From the NCBI GenBank assembly GCA_902465105.1, contig CABQLM010000023.1, forward strand, positions 1 through 25,005: a stretch of 25,005 nucleotides of DNA, in the 5' to 3' direction. The position numbers and the translations under genes are program-made. A model generated the notes under the pieces. The model had not been told where the DNA came from and did no database searches. It saw nothing but the letters and a program-made list of their open reading frames with translations. Positions 7,666 through 15,874 of the stretch are shown piece after piece (within the stretch, counting starts at the first letter, position 1; each line of letters opens with the position of its first letter). The stretch is from an uncultured Collinsella sp. GTDB lineage: Bacteria > Actinomycetota > Coriobacteriia > Coriobacteriales > Coriobacteriaceae.

Positions 7666-9590
7666 GCAAGCAGAAGAGCTTCAACGTTGACGAGGGTGCG
7701 CACTTTAGGCGCAGCGTCATCGGCGGTCTTGCCACTGGGACGGTAATCTCCCTTACGCTGCTACCGTCAACATGGCGCTGGCTCGAGTCGTTTGCCACCA
7801 ACACGATCGCGTTATTCACCGACAGCGGCGCCGGAACGGCGGCCCTCCCCGCGGAGGTGTTCCAAAACCCACTCGACGCGCTACCCGGACTGATCACGGG
7901 CGCAGCCTTCCCTATGGGGTGTGCCGCGGTTCTCGGCGTTTCAACTTGCGTCGGCATCTGGAGCCATCTCGACTGGCTGCGCTGGCTCCACGACGGGACC
8001 TGGGTGGGGGGCCGACGCGCGCCGGGCGCGCCCATCCACGGCGACGCGAGGCTCATCTCGGCGCACGGCGAGCTTAAGCGCAAGAGCAAATCGTGGCAGG
8101 AGGGCGAAAGACCCTCGGGTGGCGCACTGGTCGTGGGCGAGATCGGGAAGAGCGTCAGGCTCATCGACTCGGTCCACGCTTGCATCCTTGCCGAGAGTGG
8201 CGAGGGCAAAAGCCGTCGAGTCGCCATTTTGTCAGCCTTAGCTAACTTCGAGCAAGGCCGTTCCCTCATCATCAACGACATCAAAGGGGAGCTCCGCGCC
8301 TTTCTCGAGCCTACGTTCGAAAAGGCCGGCACGCACCGCATCGTCGACGTGATGTTCGATTCGCCCGCCTCTTCGGCGCGGTTCGACCCGCTCGAGAGGG
8401 CGAAGGAGGCCTTTAGGGCGGAGGGAACCGGCGGTTGCACTCGCGAGCTGCGGGAACTCGCGCGCTGCATAGTGCCCGCGCCGTCGAAGGGCCAGCCGTT
8501 CTTCTACGACGGGGCCCGGAACCTGTTCGTCGGCATCTCCCTCGCCCTCATCGAGGGCCCGTCCATCCCCGCTGAGGAGAAGACCGTCATGTCCGTCGCC
8601 GCGGCGATTTCGCCCTCGGGCGAGAAGGGCGCACTCGAGCGCGTCGCCGCCCTGGCGGCATCGCTGCCCCCAGGTGACCCCGCACTCCCCTTTCTCGGAG
8701 GCCTCAACGGCGAGCACGGAGGCGGCCCGGGCATCGTCTCGACCCTCAGCAATTGCCTGACCGAATACATCGACGGCAACGTGGCGAGGATGCTGCACGA
8801 CGACGAGTGCGGGCTCGACGGCATCGGCGAGGAGCCCACGGTGGTCTTCGTCTCGTCCTCCTCAGCGACCGGAAACTACAAGCGGCTCGTGCAGACGTTC
8901 GTTTCCCAGGCGCTCTCGGCGCTGCGCTTCTGCGCCGGCGCCCACGCCGGCCGCTGTCCCGTAGAGACCGTCCTTCTCCTCGACGAGGCGGCATCCCTCG
9001 GCCGCAACGAACGCATCGTCCAGGACCTCGGTGAAATGAGGTCAGAGGGAATCCGCGTCCTGTGGTTCTGTCAGTCGCTACTTCAATTGCAATCGGTCTC
9101 CGGCTACAGCCGCGAAGAAGCCGAGACCATCCTAGACCTCCTCAAGGACAAGGTCGTACTCTCGTGCTCGAACCTCGAAACCGCCCGCAAGCTCTCCGAG
9201 TCCATGGGGTCCTACACAGCAGTTGCGCAATCCACAAGCCGCACAAAAGGAGTGAACACTGGCTCGACGGGAACGAGCGAGGGCCTCGTGCGCAGGCCCC
9301 TCATAACTCCAGACGAGATCCAGCGCTGGACGGGCCGCGAAACAGGCGCGCTCGTGATCCACGACGGCGTACCTATGGCCTTCCCCAGCCGAGACGTTAC
9401 CGAAACGTTTGTGGGCGGCATGCTCGGCATGACATCGCCCGAGGCCGAGCGCACGCTTATGGAGCGGTCCATCGCTTCTCGCAGAATGCGAAACAAGGAG
9501 GTACCGAGGGTATGGAATGGCATCGTTGTAAACAACATCGCAGCGGCGGGGCGGAAAGCGGCCGACAGCTACGTTCCCGAGGGGTTCTAG
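7662..9590 (+). CDS. VirD4/TraG-type coupling protein (T4CP)
   Basis: This 642-residue membrane ATPase links the relaxosome to a type IV secretion channel. Two membrane segments lie at residues about 18-36 and 65-90. The P-loop at 177-184 (AESGEGKS) has Ala in place of the usual first Gly. The family motif INDIKGEL follows, then Walker B VLLLDEAASLG (Asp441-Glu442), and RPLITPDEI near the end. The element encodes no channel genes, so this protein probably docks onto a helper system. It is the last gene of the operon and is followed by a hairpin. The length is normal for the family. Confidence 0.9.
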   Translation: MSKQKSFNVDEGAHFRRSVIGGLATGTVISLTLLPSTWRWLESFATNTIALFTDSGAGTAALPAEVFQNPLDALPGLITGAAFPMGCAAVLGVSTCVGIWSHLDWLRWLHDGTWVGGRRAPGAPIHGDARLISAHGELKRKSKSWQEGERPSGGALVVGEIGKSVRLIDSVHACILAESGEGKSRRVAILSALANFEQGRSLIINDIKGELRAFLEPTFEKAGTHRIVDVMFDSPASSARFDPLERAKEAFRAEGTGGCTRELRELARCIVPAPSKGQPFFYDGARNLFVGISLALIEGPSIPAEEKTVMSVAAAISPSGEKGALERVAALAASLPPGDPALPFLGGLNGEHGGGPGIVSTLSNCLTEYIDGNVARMLHDDECGLDGIGEEPTVVFVSSSSATGNYKRLVQTFVSQALSALRFCAGAHAGRCPVETVLLLDEAASLGRNERIVQDLGEMRSEGIRVLWFCQSLLQLQSVSGYSREEAETILDLLKDKVVLSCSNLETARKLSESMGSYTAVAQSTSRTKGVNTGSTGTSEGLVRRPLITPDEIQRWTGRETGALVIHDGVPMAFPSRDVTETFVGGMLGMTSPEAERTLMERSIASRRMRNKEVPRVWNGIVVNNIAAAGRKAADSYVPEGF

Positions 9591-9635
9591 CCCCCCATAA
9601 TCGCCCGTTACCAGCAAGAACGTCCCATAAGACTA

Positions 9636-9678
9636 CGCGCCCGCACCCGTGCACTACGCGCGGGCGCGGGCCCTTTTG
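9636..9678 (+). terminator. Probable terminator of the mobilization operon
   Basis: The arms CGCGCCCGC (9636-9644) and GCGGGCGCG (9660-9668) form a 9-bp GC stem, followed by GGCCC and TTTT (9674-9677). It lies 45 bases after the stop of the coupling protein gene. The T-tract is short, so termination may be partial. Confidence 0.65.
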
Positions 9679-9710
9679 ATGCACCGCTCAGGCTTTGACC
9701 TGCGCATTCG

Positions 9711-9789
9711 AACTCGGCTCGCCGAGTTGCGCCGTTCGCCTTCGGCGAAACGTAGTGGAGCCTTATCCTGCACCGCCACTTCGTGGCGG
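9711..9789. repeat. Cluster of three short hairpins (oriT or ssDNA-origin candidate)
   Basis: Three perfect inverted repeats follow one another: 9711-9718/9721-9728 (8 bp), 9735-9740/9744-9749 (6 bp, TTC loop) and 9773-9779/9783-9789 (7 bp, TTC loop). A weaker fourth dyad lies at 9808-9818. GCATTCGA occurs at 9704-9711 and 9815-9822, bracketing the cluster. The region is non-coding, next to the relaxase and coupling protein genes, and not needed for termination. Such clusters are common in transfer origins and single-strand origins. No nic sequence can be named. Confidence 0.4.
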
Positions 9790-9863
9790 AAAACCGAATC
9801 CAAAGCGATGCGTAGCATTCGAGCCATAGCGCCGAAAAATGACGCCAGAAGCCGGCAGCCGAG

Positions 9864-10094
9864 CTAGCCATCGAACAGGTCTGAATCGAAAAACTCTCTC
9901 AAGGAGACGCCGAGCCCGCCTGCGATGCGCTCGATATTCTCGATGGAGACGTTGCGCTTGCCGGTCTCGACTTCGGCGAAATAGGTGCGCGACATCTCGA
10001 TGGAATATGCGAAGGCCTCTTGGCTCACGCCGAGCCCGGCCCTCAATTCCTTGACGCGAAGCCCCACGCGCATCTTGGGGCCCAGTTGAGTCAT
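9864..10094 (-). CDS. XRE-family transcriptional regulator
   Basis: This 76-residue protein is almost entirely one Cro/cI-type helix-turn-helix domain (residues about 10-65: VKELRAGLGVSQEAFAYSIEMSRTYFAEVETGKRNVSIENIERIAGGLGVSL). The ATG at 10094 is preceded by GGAGGT at perfect spacing, which rules out a longer reading to 10319. It is transcribed away from the lipoprotein gene. Its own promoter (TTGTCA, 17 bases, TATATA on the minus strand, 10165 to 10137) overlaps two 13-bp direct repeats, so it probably represses itself and controls the divergent pair. Confidence 0.85.
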   Translation of the reverse strand: MTQLGPKMRVGLRVKELRAGLGVSQEAFAYSIEMSRTYFAEVETGKRNVSIENIERIAGGLGVSLREFFDSDLFDG

Positions 10095-10135
10095 CGGCAC
10101 CTCCTTACCGTCGGTGTCAATGATTCGGCCCTGTT

Positions 10136-10178
10136 CTATATAAGTCACACCTATATAAGTGACAATTTGAAATACAAT
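10136..10178. promoter_or_regulatory. Divergent promoter with two 13-bp operator-like repeats
   Basis: CTATATAAGTCAC (10136-10148) and CTATATAAGTGAC (10151-10163) differ at one base and are 15 bp apart. On the minus strand TTGTCA (10165-10160) and TATATA, with 17 bases between, form a good promoter for the XRE gene, so the repeats cover its -35 and -10. On the plus strand TACAAT (10173-10178) is a possible -10 for the lipoprotein gene without a good -35. Autoregulation by the XRE protein is inferred. Confidence 0.6.
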
Positions 10179-10215
10179 ACGGGAATCAGAGGATTTCAAT
10201 CTGGGAGGAAGCACG

Positions 10216-11010
10216 ATGAACATTGAAATCTCTAGGAGGGCGTTTCTCGCAGCGGGACCCCTCGCCGTCATGGGCTCGCTCGGGCTCGCCGGGTGCGGCA
10301 AGAGCAGCATCAGCGGCAAGACCCTCTACTACTACTCGGTTTGCGGCAGCGTGGCCCTTGGCAAGGTGTGCGCGAACAAGCCCGGATCCGCGTCGACGAT
10401 CAAGTTCGAAGAGAGCACCTGGCACTATGTCGGCTCCCAGGAGCTCAGCGGCGATTGGGAAGCCGAGGGCGACGATGTGGTTCTGTCCTCCTCGCAGCTA
10501 GGCACCGTTACGCTCGTGAGGCAGGACGACGGGAGCTACGTGCCCTTGGGGTGCGAAGACTACGGCGAGAGGTACTTCGAGGACGAGTCGGCGGCAAAGT
10601 CCTACTACGACGAATACACGGCGGCCACGCCCGACAGGGTGAGAGACACACTGGAGAGTGCCACCTGGTCGGTGAAGAACCCGCCCTCGACCCAAACCGT
10701 CGCAGAGACGCTCTCGTTCGACGACGGCTCGCTCGCATTCACGAAGGGCGAATACCAGAGGAAGGGCTCTTACACCGACGCCCCGCGCGAGAGCTCATGG
10801 CTCGCCTCGGACCATTCCGGCGAATACGAGCTCGACGTGACCTCCCAGTGGGTGAGCTCGGACGGATCGTCGCCGCGACCCTTAATCTACGAGGGGACGA
10901 TGACCGTCGGGGGCGAGGCGACAGACTTTAAGCTGTCCGACCGCAGGGGCTCCCTCACGCTAACCCTTTCCTCCGAGTGGAGCGCGGTGGTGTTCGTCAA
11001 TGGAGAGTAG
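10216..11010 (+). CDS. Tat-type lipoprotein, function unknown
   Basis: This 264-residue protein has a signal peptide with the twin-arginine pattern SRRAFLAAG (residues 6-14), a hydrophobic stretch and a lipobox Leu-Ala-Gly-Cys (24-27). It should be exported folded and anchored to the outer face of the membrane at Cys27. The mature part is acidic and rich in Ser, Tyr and Trp, with two similar halves that look like beta-sandwich material (GSVALGKVCANKPGSAS, then GSLAFTKGEYQRKGSYT). No enzyme motif is seen. GGGAGGAAG precedes the ATG. It overlaps the next gene by 11 bases. Similar lipoproteins are common in Coriobacteriia. A surface role in host contact or element exclusion is speculation. Confidence 0.8.
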   Translation: MNIEISRRAFLAAGPLAVMGSLGLAGCGKSSISGKTLYYYSVCGSVALGKVCANKPGSASTIKFEESTWHYVGSQELSGDWEAEGDDVVLSSSQLGTVTLVRQDDGSYVPLGCEDYGERYFEDESAAKSYYDEYTAATPDRVRDTLESATWSVKNPPSTQTVAETLSFDDGSLAFTKGEYQRKGSYTDAPRESSWLASDHSGEYELDVTSQWVSSDGSSPRPLIYEGTMTVGGEATDFKLSDRRGSLTLTLSSEWSAVVFVNGE

Positions 11011-11749
11011 GCGCGACAGGGGCAGACGGCTCGCGACAACGGCCCTCGCACGCATGGCGTCGCGGAAAGCCGCGGCTGTGGCGACGGCAATCCTGCTCCT
11101 CGCATTCCTCGCCCTCGTCTGGGCTAACGCCTCACCCGCGGAAAACGGAGCCGGAGGCGAGCCGGCTGCGCACGCGTGGCGGGAATCCGAGGAGGCTTCC
11201 GAAGAAGATGGAAGCGCCGGTTCCGCCCCTCAGGACGACGCGAGTGGAGCCTCCGAGCCGGCGGCGAAGGGCGACCAGACCGAGGATGCCTCCGCGAACA
11301 GAGGTGAGGCAACGAGGAAGGGTGCGGGCGCCACGTCGTTGAGGGGCGATGCCGCGAACGCCACCAAACCAGGACCGGAAGGCTCCTCCGAGCAAGGGAC
11401 CGCTGCCCACAAACACAACTGGGTAGCCCAGACCAAGACCGTCCATCACGACGCGCAGTATAAGACCGTCCATCATGATGCGGTGACACATCAGGTGTGG
11501 CATGACGCAGTGACGGAGGAGCACTACATCTGCAATCAGTGCGGCGCAGACATTACCTCTGACCCTTGGGGGCATCTCGATGCGTATGACCATGGTGGCT
11601 ACCATTCTTCCTATGTAACCGTGAAGCAGGGCTATTATGAGACCGTGACCGACAAAGCAGCCTATGACGAGCAGGTGCAGGTGAGCGCGGCATGGGACGA
11701 GACCGTGACCACCGGGTACAAGTGCTCGGGCTGCGGAGCCACGAAATAG
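11000..11749 (+). CDS. Single-pass membrane protein with HHDA repeats and split zinc ribbon
   Basis: This 249-residue protein has one membrane helix (residues about 24-43), then about 90 residues of low-complexity Ala/Glu/Gly/Ser linker. The outer domain holds short repeats of the type (K/H)TVHHDA and VWHDAV, a CNQCG pair, a Tyr/His-rich stretch, further repeats (YYETVTDKAAY, WDETV) and a final CSGCG pair. The two CxxCG pairs could bind one zinc ion. This pattern is widespread in surface proteins of Coriobacteriia and gut Firmicutes; its function is not known to me. The ATG lies inside the last codons of the lipoprotein gene, so the two are coupled and may act together on the cell surface. 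Confidence 0.75.
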   Translation: MESRRDRGRRLATTALARMASRKAAAVATAILLLAFLALVWANASPAENGAGGEPAAHAWRESEEASEEDGSAGSAPQDDASGASEPAAKGDQTEDASANRGEATRKGAGATSLRGDAANATKPGPEGSSEQGTAAHKHNWVAQTKTVHHDAQYKTVHHDAVTHQVWHDAVTEEHYICNQCGADITSDPWGHLDAYDHGGYHSSYVTVKQGYYETVTDKAAYDEQVQVSAAWDETVTTGYKCSGCGATK

Positions 11750-11864
11750 CGTCCGTAGCCGGATTCCGGGTCAGAGCGTGTATATGCCAGACAGGAGTCC
11801 ATCGACGACAAACGCATAAATCCCAAAACTCGTCACGCACCCTCGAGTTTCCTTAAGCAAGGTT

Positions 11865-11886
11865 CCAAGGGGCAGCAGCCCCTTGG
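11865..11886. terminator. Hairpin between convergent genes
   Basis: The arms 11865-11873 and 11878-11886 form a perfect 9-bp GC-rich stem with an AGCA loop. It lies between the plus-strand gene ending at 11749 and the minus-strand gene ending at 11975. There is no T-tract on either side, so a bidirectional terminator is likely but not certain. The rest of 11750-11974 shows no gene. Confidence 0.5.
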
Positions 11887-11974
11887 CGCGCAGGGTTGCG
11901 GGGATGGCGCGAGGCATCCCCGGAATAGCTGGCGCGGTCACGCCGATGGCATGCCCGCGCTCTCTGGATGCGCC

Positions 11975-12268
11975 TCACCCCTCTCCGGCGATGTACACGG
12001 TCCGGCCGCTCTCGCAGTCGATGCTTTCCACGTCGCCGAACCCTATGCGGACGGCGGCCCATCCGCCCTCGTTCCCCACCATGGCGTCAGCCTCGCCGCG
12101 CGCCTCCGAGACGAGCCGCTCGAGCCCGGGCGACCCTTCCAGCGCGACGCCCACCTCATACGCCCCTCCCTCGAGTTCCGTCTCGTACTCAACGACAACC
12201 GTCAACTCGTTTGTCTCGCCCGAAACCTCGCTAGGGCAACCTACGACACCGTACTCGAACATCCCCAT
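11975..12268 (-). CDS. Small hypothetical protein next to DUF2958 gene
   Basis: This 97-residue acidic protein (start MGMFEYGVVG) is not recognised. GGAGG at six to seven bases before the ATG at 12268 decides the start against a longer reading to 12319. The composition suggests a compact alpha/beta fold (ELTVVVEYETELEGGAYEV). Its start lies four bases after the stop of the DUF2958 gene, so the two form an operon. The partner role is unknown. Confidence 0.65.
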   Translation of the reverse strand: MGMFEYGVVGCPSEVSGETNELTVVVEYETELEGGAYEVGVALEGSPGLERLVSEARGEADAMVGNEGGWAAVRIGFGDVESIDCESGRTVYIAGEG

Positions 12269-12272
12269 GGAG

Positions 12273-12572
12273 CTACCTCCTCCTGACGGCGCTGAGCGGC
12301 TTCGGGGAGAAGTGCTCATCGCGCTCGACGACGGCGAACCCCATCGAGCGATTCAGCTCGGCCATCTCCTTGAGACTGAAATAGCCCAACTCGTCGTCGT
12401 AGCCCTCGACGAGGCCGAACGCCTCGTCCGTGCCGTCAAACTCGAGCAACCACCAGTCCCATCCGCTCACACACGAGAAGTAATGGACGTAGACGACGGG
12501 GTCCTCCGCCCCGTCCTGCTCGTAGAGCCTCGGCACCGTCTTGGCGATTTCCCTCGTCATCAGCTGCTGCAT
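12273..12572 (-). CDS. DUF2958 domain protein
   Basis: This 99-residue protein matches the DUF2958 pattern: a start like MQQLMTREIAKTVPRLYEQD, then DPVVYVHYFS, WDWWLLEFDG, FGLVEGYDDELGYFSL and a closing ERDEHFSPKPLSA. Such proteins are found on conjugative and mobilizable elements in many bacteria; their biochemical role is unknown. The ATG at 12572 has GGAGGAAGAG directly before it, so the in-frame extension to 12815, which reads as low-quality Arg/Pro-rich sequence, is rejected. It is co-transcribed with the gene ending at 11975. Confidence 0.8.
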   Translation of the reverse strand: MQQLMTREIAKTVPRLYEQDGAEDPVVYVHYFSCVSGWDWWLLEFDGTDEAFGLVEGYDDELGYFSLKEMAELNRSMGFAVVERDEHFSPKPLSAVRRR

Positions 12573-12962
12573 CTCTTCCTCCGTTCCGGGCACCCTGCCC
12601 TCAACATCTCGCCCCTGCGGGCAAAGCCGAATGGCGACGCCGCGCGTCGTCGTCGGCTTTGCTCCCTGCAAAGCCGCACCGGAGCGAAGACGGGTCAAGG
12701 GAGGTCCATGACGACCTCCACCAACCGGAGCGGAGCGGAGGTTTGTGCGGGGTCTCATGGGCCCCCTTGACGCGGCGTAGCGGAGGTGCCACCCACGTAA
12801 CGGATACGAGGTCATGACCGGCGAATGCCACCGAAACGCTTGAAATCATTGGTCAAGACTGAAGAGAGACGGCCGCCCCTAACGGACGGCCGCCTTAGCG
12901 AGCCTTACTAATTCGGTTCTGGTATATGATCCGAGACGCCCGCCAGGCAAATCCCGACAATC
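12573..12962. other. Non-coding stretch between DUF2958 and res genes
   Basis: About 390 bases without a gene I can support. It is GC-rich and contains CAAAGCCG-type repeats near 12620-12680 and a 10-bp direct repeat GACGGCCGCC at 12868-12877 and 12885-12894. The last part would follow the res stop on the minus strand, but no clear T-tract terminator is seen. A promoter for the DUF2958 operon should lie here; I cannot identify it. Confidence 0.4.
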
Positions 12963-15872
12963 CTAGTGATAGTCGTTTGCGAAGGAGCCGTAGAAGAGCG
13001 CCTTACAGTCGACATCGCTGTAGCCCATCACGGCATCCTGCACATCGGATCGCAAGAGGTTGAGCACCTTGTACACGCCCTCGCCCATATCCCCGACGAA
13101 GAGTACCTGCTTGAACACATCGGGATAATCGCGCAGATAGGTCACATAGCCCCTAAGCTTTGCTAGCGTGTCGCCGAGGAACTCGCCATGAGGGTCAACG
13201 ATGGACGGCCTGATGACGCCCGCTGCATCCTTCACGAAGAAGAGGAAGTCCGGGTGCAGGGCCTTACGCCCCACCGAAGACATGTACGGGATCGAAAACG
13301 CCTTGGCAGACATGCTGCCCGACGGATTGCGATAGAAGGCAACCGTGCGATTCTTTGCCAATTCGTTCCTAACGATATAGTCTTCCGCCGGGTTCAGGTC
13401 GAGCGGGCAGAGGCCGTCCTCTTTCTGCACGATATGGCACGGATATTTAGCGAAGTCGTCCGACGTGCTGGCAGACGTGGGCCACTCTATCTTTGTGAGG
13501 CGCTTGCCCTCAGTTTCGCGGGCCAGCTCGTCGTAGCGCTGCTTTGCCGCGTCGTTAAGGTAGTCATAATCGCCAGATCCATCGACCTTATCGAAGTATT
13601 CCTTTCGGCATTGAGCCGCCCAGCCCTCGAGCGCATCAACGATGGCCTGCGTGCGCACCGCTGCGGCAAGGCGCAGGTCGCACTCGGGCCGCCCAAGCTC
13701 CTTGAAGTTGGCGCGACGATACTCATTCGCAAACTCCTTAGTGAAATGCATGTCGGCGTCGCGGGCGGCCTTTCTGAGGCCCTCGGCGTCCGTGCGGGCC
13801 TCCTCCTGCTCCTGGTCCTCGGTCTCGTTGAGCTTGTCGAGCGTGATCTTGACGGTCTCGGCAACCTCTACGTCGTGTTTGGCTTCGCGGTACTCGTCCT
13901 CGTTAGCAACGATGTATCCCTTGAGCTTCTGGACGAACTGTTTTTTCACGTCGGCCGCGGCATTGACATCGAGGCCAGTCTCGACAAGCAGAGTCGCCGT
14001 CTTAACCAGGCTCTGGAATTCGTTCCTGGCCTTCTTCGGAATGCGCTGCACGGGGATGGAATCGAAGGCTGTGCGGATGCCCTGCCACTCCTGATGCGTG
14101 AAAGACTGCTCGCGCTTGGTGGGCGGCTTGGGCTTTGCCATGGGCACGGGTATTACGACCGAGACGGGCTGGGTCGGCTCGGTCTGTGCGGAACTTGGCT
14201 CAGGTGTCGCAGGTTGCTGCGGGGCAGACGCTGCAACGTAGTTGCCCGTTGCGGGCTGAGGCGCCAGCTCCGCTTCTGGCGCCGGGACGTCGACGGGCCT
14301 GACCGCCGAGGCAAGCGAGGGCTGCGCTCCCTGCATGTTCAACGGCTCCTGAATCGCGATGCCGGCAAGCGGCGCCTGGTAGCCGGGCTGTGCCCGCCGC
14401 GCCGCCTCGATGGCTTTCTCGTTCTCCTCGTACGCCTTGAGCTCCTGTTGGTAGTCGGCTTCGGACTTGGGCGCAGCCGCCGTGATAGTCACGGGGTTGA
14501 GAACGATGTTCTGCTTGCCGATGGAGCTCTCGCCCATGTCGTCCTTGCGGCCCATGAGGTAGTCGACCACGTCCTGAGTGCTCTCGGGATTGAACTGGGG
14601 CAGGTAGCAGGCGACGGAGTTCAAAAGATCATCGGATTCGATGCGCCGCGCAAGTGGAGTGCGTACCATACGTCCCACGAGCTGTGCGATATAGGTCGAG
14701 TCCGAACGCCTGCGCTGCGAGAAGATGACCTCCGCTCGCGGGCAGTCCCATCCGTTGGAGACAGCCTCCTTGGCGAAGAGCACGCGAATGCGCGAGGTGT
14801 CCTGAACGAACTCGGGTTCGACATAGGGAATAAGGTATTTTCCCGCCGCGATGTCCTTATGCTCGCCGAAGACGTTGGCGAACGACATCGCCTCGGAAAG
14901 GCCGGGGACCAGGCCCGTGATCTGGTCGCACATCTCAGCCAGGGCCGAGTTGCTCACGTTGTCCGCCGCTTGGATGAGCAGCAGCGGGTTGACGGGGCTC
15001 TCGCCCTCACGGGCACAGTACTCGCCCCATTCGCGGCAAGTCAGGGCATAGCGCTCGCACGCCATAGTGAGGTACTGGTGCTCGACCGGGTCGTCCTTCT
15101 CTGGCACGCGCAACTCGATGATGTCCTTGAGCAGACCTGACTCCTGGACCTCGCGAGGGGTCACAGCGACCTTTGGCATACGTACGCGATCGGCGCGCTG
15201 GTCCATGGCCGCCTCGAACCTCTGCGGCGTGGCAGAGACCCCGACGACGATGGGCATCGCTGCACGGCCGTCGAGCCCATCAATGAGGCTGGCGTAGATC
15301 GTCGCGGTGCCGCGCTCGCTCGAGGCATTGGCCCCCAGACCGCGATGGGCCTCGTCTATGAACAGATAGAGGTTACGCTCCGGGTCCCTGATGGTGCGGT
15401 CAAGGATGTCCCAGAACACGCGGCCGGAGTTGGCCTCACTACCCTTGGTGAGCAGGCCGTTCTTACTGAGTAGGTCCTTGCTGAGGAAATAGACGTGGCG
15501 CGGCTCGAGAATGTCGTGCGCGGCTCCGAAGTCGTTGGTAATTGTGACCAGGTGGCGCCTGTCAAGGATGCTGTCTGCCAGCTTGTCCGCCACGTTTGAG
15601 AAACGCACGCTCGTCTGCTCGTTCAGGCTCGGGGAATCCGAGAGCCAAAGAACGACGGCATTCTCGTCGGGCATGAGGCTCAGATCGTCGTCTCCGAAGA
15701 AGAGCGCTTCGATCGTCGCTGCGCACATGACCGTTTTGCCCGACCCCGTGGGAGATGCGAGGCATATCGAGGACAGCTCGCCGTCCTGCTCGTAGCGTCG
15801 GCGCATCGACTGCAACTTGTTCGCCAGGGTCGCGACCGCACCGGCTTGGAAATCCTTAAGTTCGACTCTCAT
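12963..15872 (-). CDS. res: Type III restriction enzyme, Res (helicase-nuclease) subunit
   Basis: This 969-residue subunit couples ATP-driven motion to DNA cleavage once Mod finds unmodified sites. The superfamily-2 motifs are present: Walker A SPTGSGKT (Lys46), DEAH box (173-176), VGVSATP, and a motif V/VI-like region ending QLVGRMVRTPLARR. A Pro/Ala/Gln-rich linker of about 100 residues follows. A C-terminal PD-(D/E)XK-type region has Pro874-Asp875-Phe876 and Asp893-Pro-His-Gly, where His stands in place of the usual catalytic Lys. The ATG at 15872 with GAGGTAA before it lies two bases after the mod stop; a longer reading upstream would overlap mod and is rejected. Confidence 0.9.
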   Translation of the reverse strand: MRVELKDFQAGAVATLANKLQSMRRRYEQDGELSSICLASPTGSGKTVMCAATIEALFFGDDDLSLMPDENAVVLWLSDSPSLNEQTSVRFSNVADKLADSILDRRHLVTITNDFGAAHDILEPRHVYFLSKDLLSKNGLLTKGSEANSGRVFWDILDRTIRDPERNLYLFIDEAHRGLGANASSERGTATIYASLIDGLDGRAAMPIVVGVSATPQRFEAAMDQRADRVRMPKVAVTPREVQESGLLKDIIELRVPEKDDPVEHQYLTMACERYALTCREWGEYCAREGESPVNPLLLIQAADNVSNSALAEMCDQITGLVPGLSEAMSFANVFGEHKDIAAGKYLIPYVEPEFVQDTSRIRVLFAKEAVSNGWDCPRAEVIFSQRRRSDSTYIAQLVGRMVRTPLARRIESDDLLNSVACYLPQFNPESTQDVVDYLMGRKDDMGESSIGKQNIVLNPVTITAAAPKSEADYQQELKAYEENEKAIEAARRAQPGYQAPLAGIAIQEPLNMQGAQPSLASAVRPVDVPAPEAELAPQPATGNYVAASAPQQPATPEPSSAQTEPTQPVSVVIPVPMAKPKPPTKREQSFTHQEWQGIRTAFDSIPVQRIPKKARNEFQSLVKTATLLVETGLDVNAAADVKKQFVQKLKGYIVANEDEYREAKHDVEVAETVKITLDKLNETEDQEQEEARTDAEGLRKAARDADMHFTKEFANEYRRANFKELGRPECDLRLAAAVRTQAIVDALEGWAAQCRKEYFDKVDGSGDYDYLNDAAKQRYDELARETEGKRLTKIEWPTSASTSDDFAKYPCHIVQKEDGLCPLDLNPAEDYIVRNELAKNRTVAFYRNPSGSMSAKAFSIPYMSSVGRKALHPDFLFFVKDAAGVIRPSIVDPHGEFLGDTLAKLRGYVTYLRDYPDVFKQVLFVGDMGEGVYKVLNLLRSDVQDAVMGYSDVDCKALFYGSFANDYH

Positions 15873-15874
15873 GT

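Noticed and set aside
12573..12815. N-terminal extension of the DUF2958 gene
   Set aside because: The family starts at the ATG at 12572, which has its own GGAGGAAGAG; the extension is low-complexity Arg/Pro/Gly.
12868..12894. GACGGCCGCC repeats as a res terminator
   Set aside because: They are direct, not inverted, beyond the 6-bp CGGCCG core, and have no T-tract.
13188..15140. Long open frame on the plus strand opposite res
   Set aside because: It is a shadow of the res gene; composition is Leu/Arg/Val-rich without family motifs, and the helicase motifs lie on the other strand.
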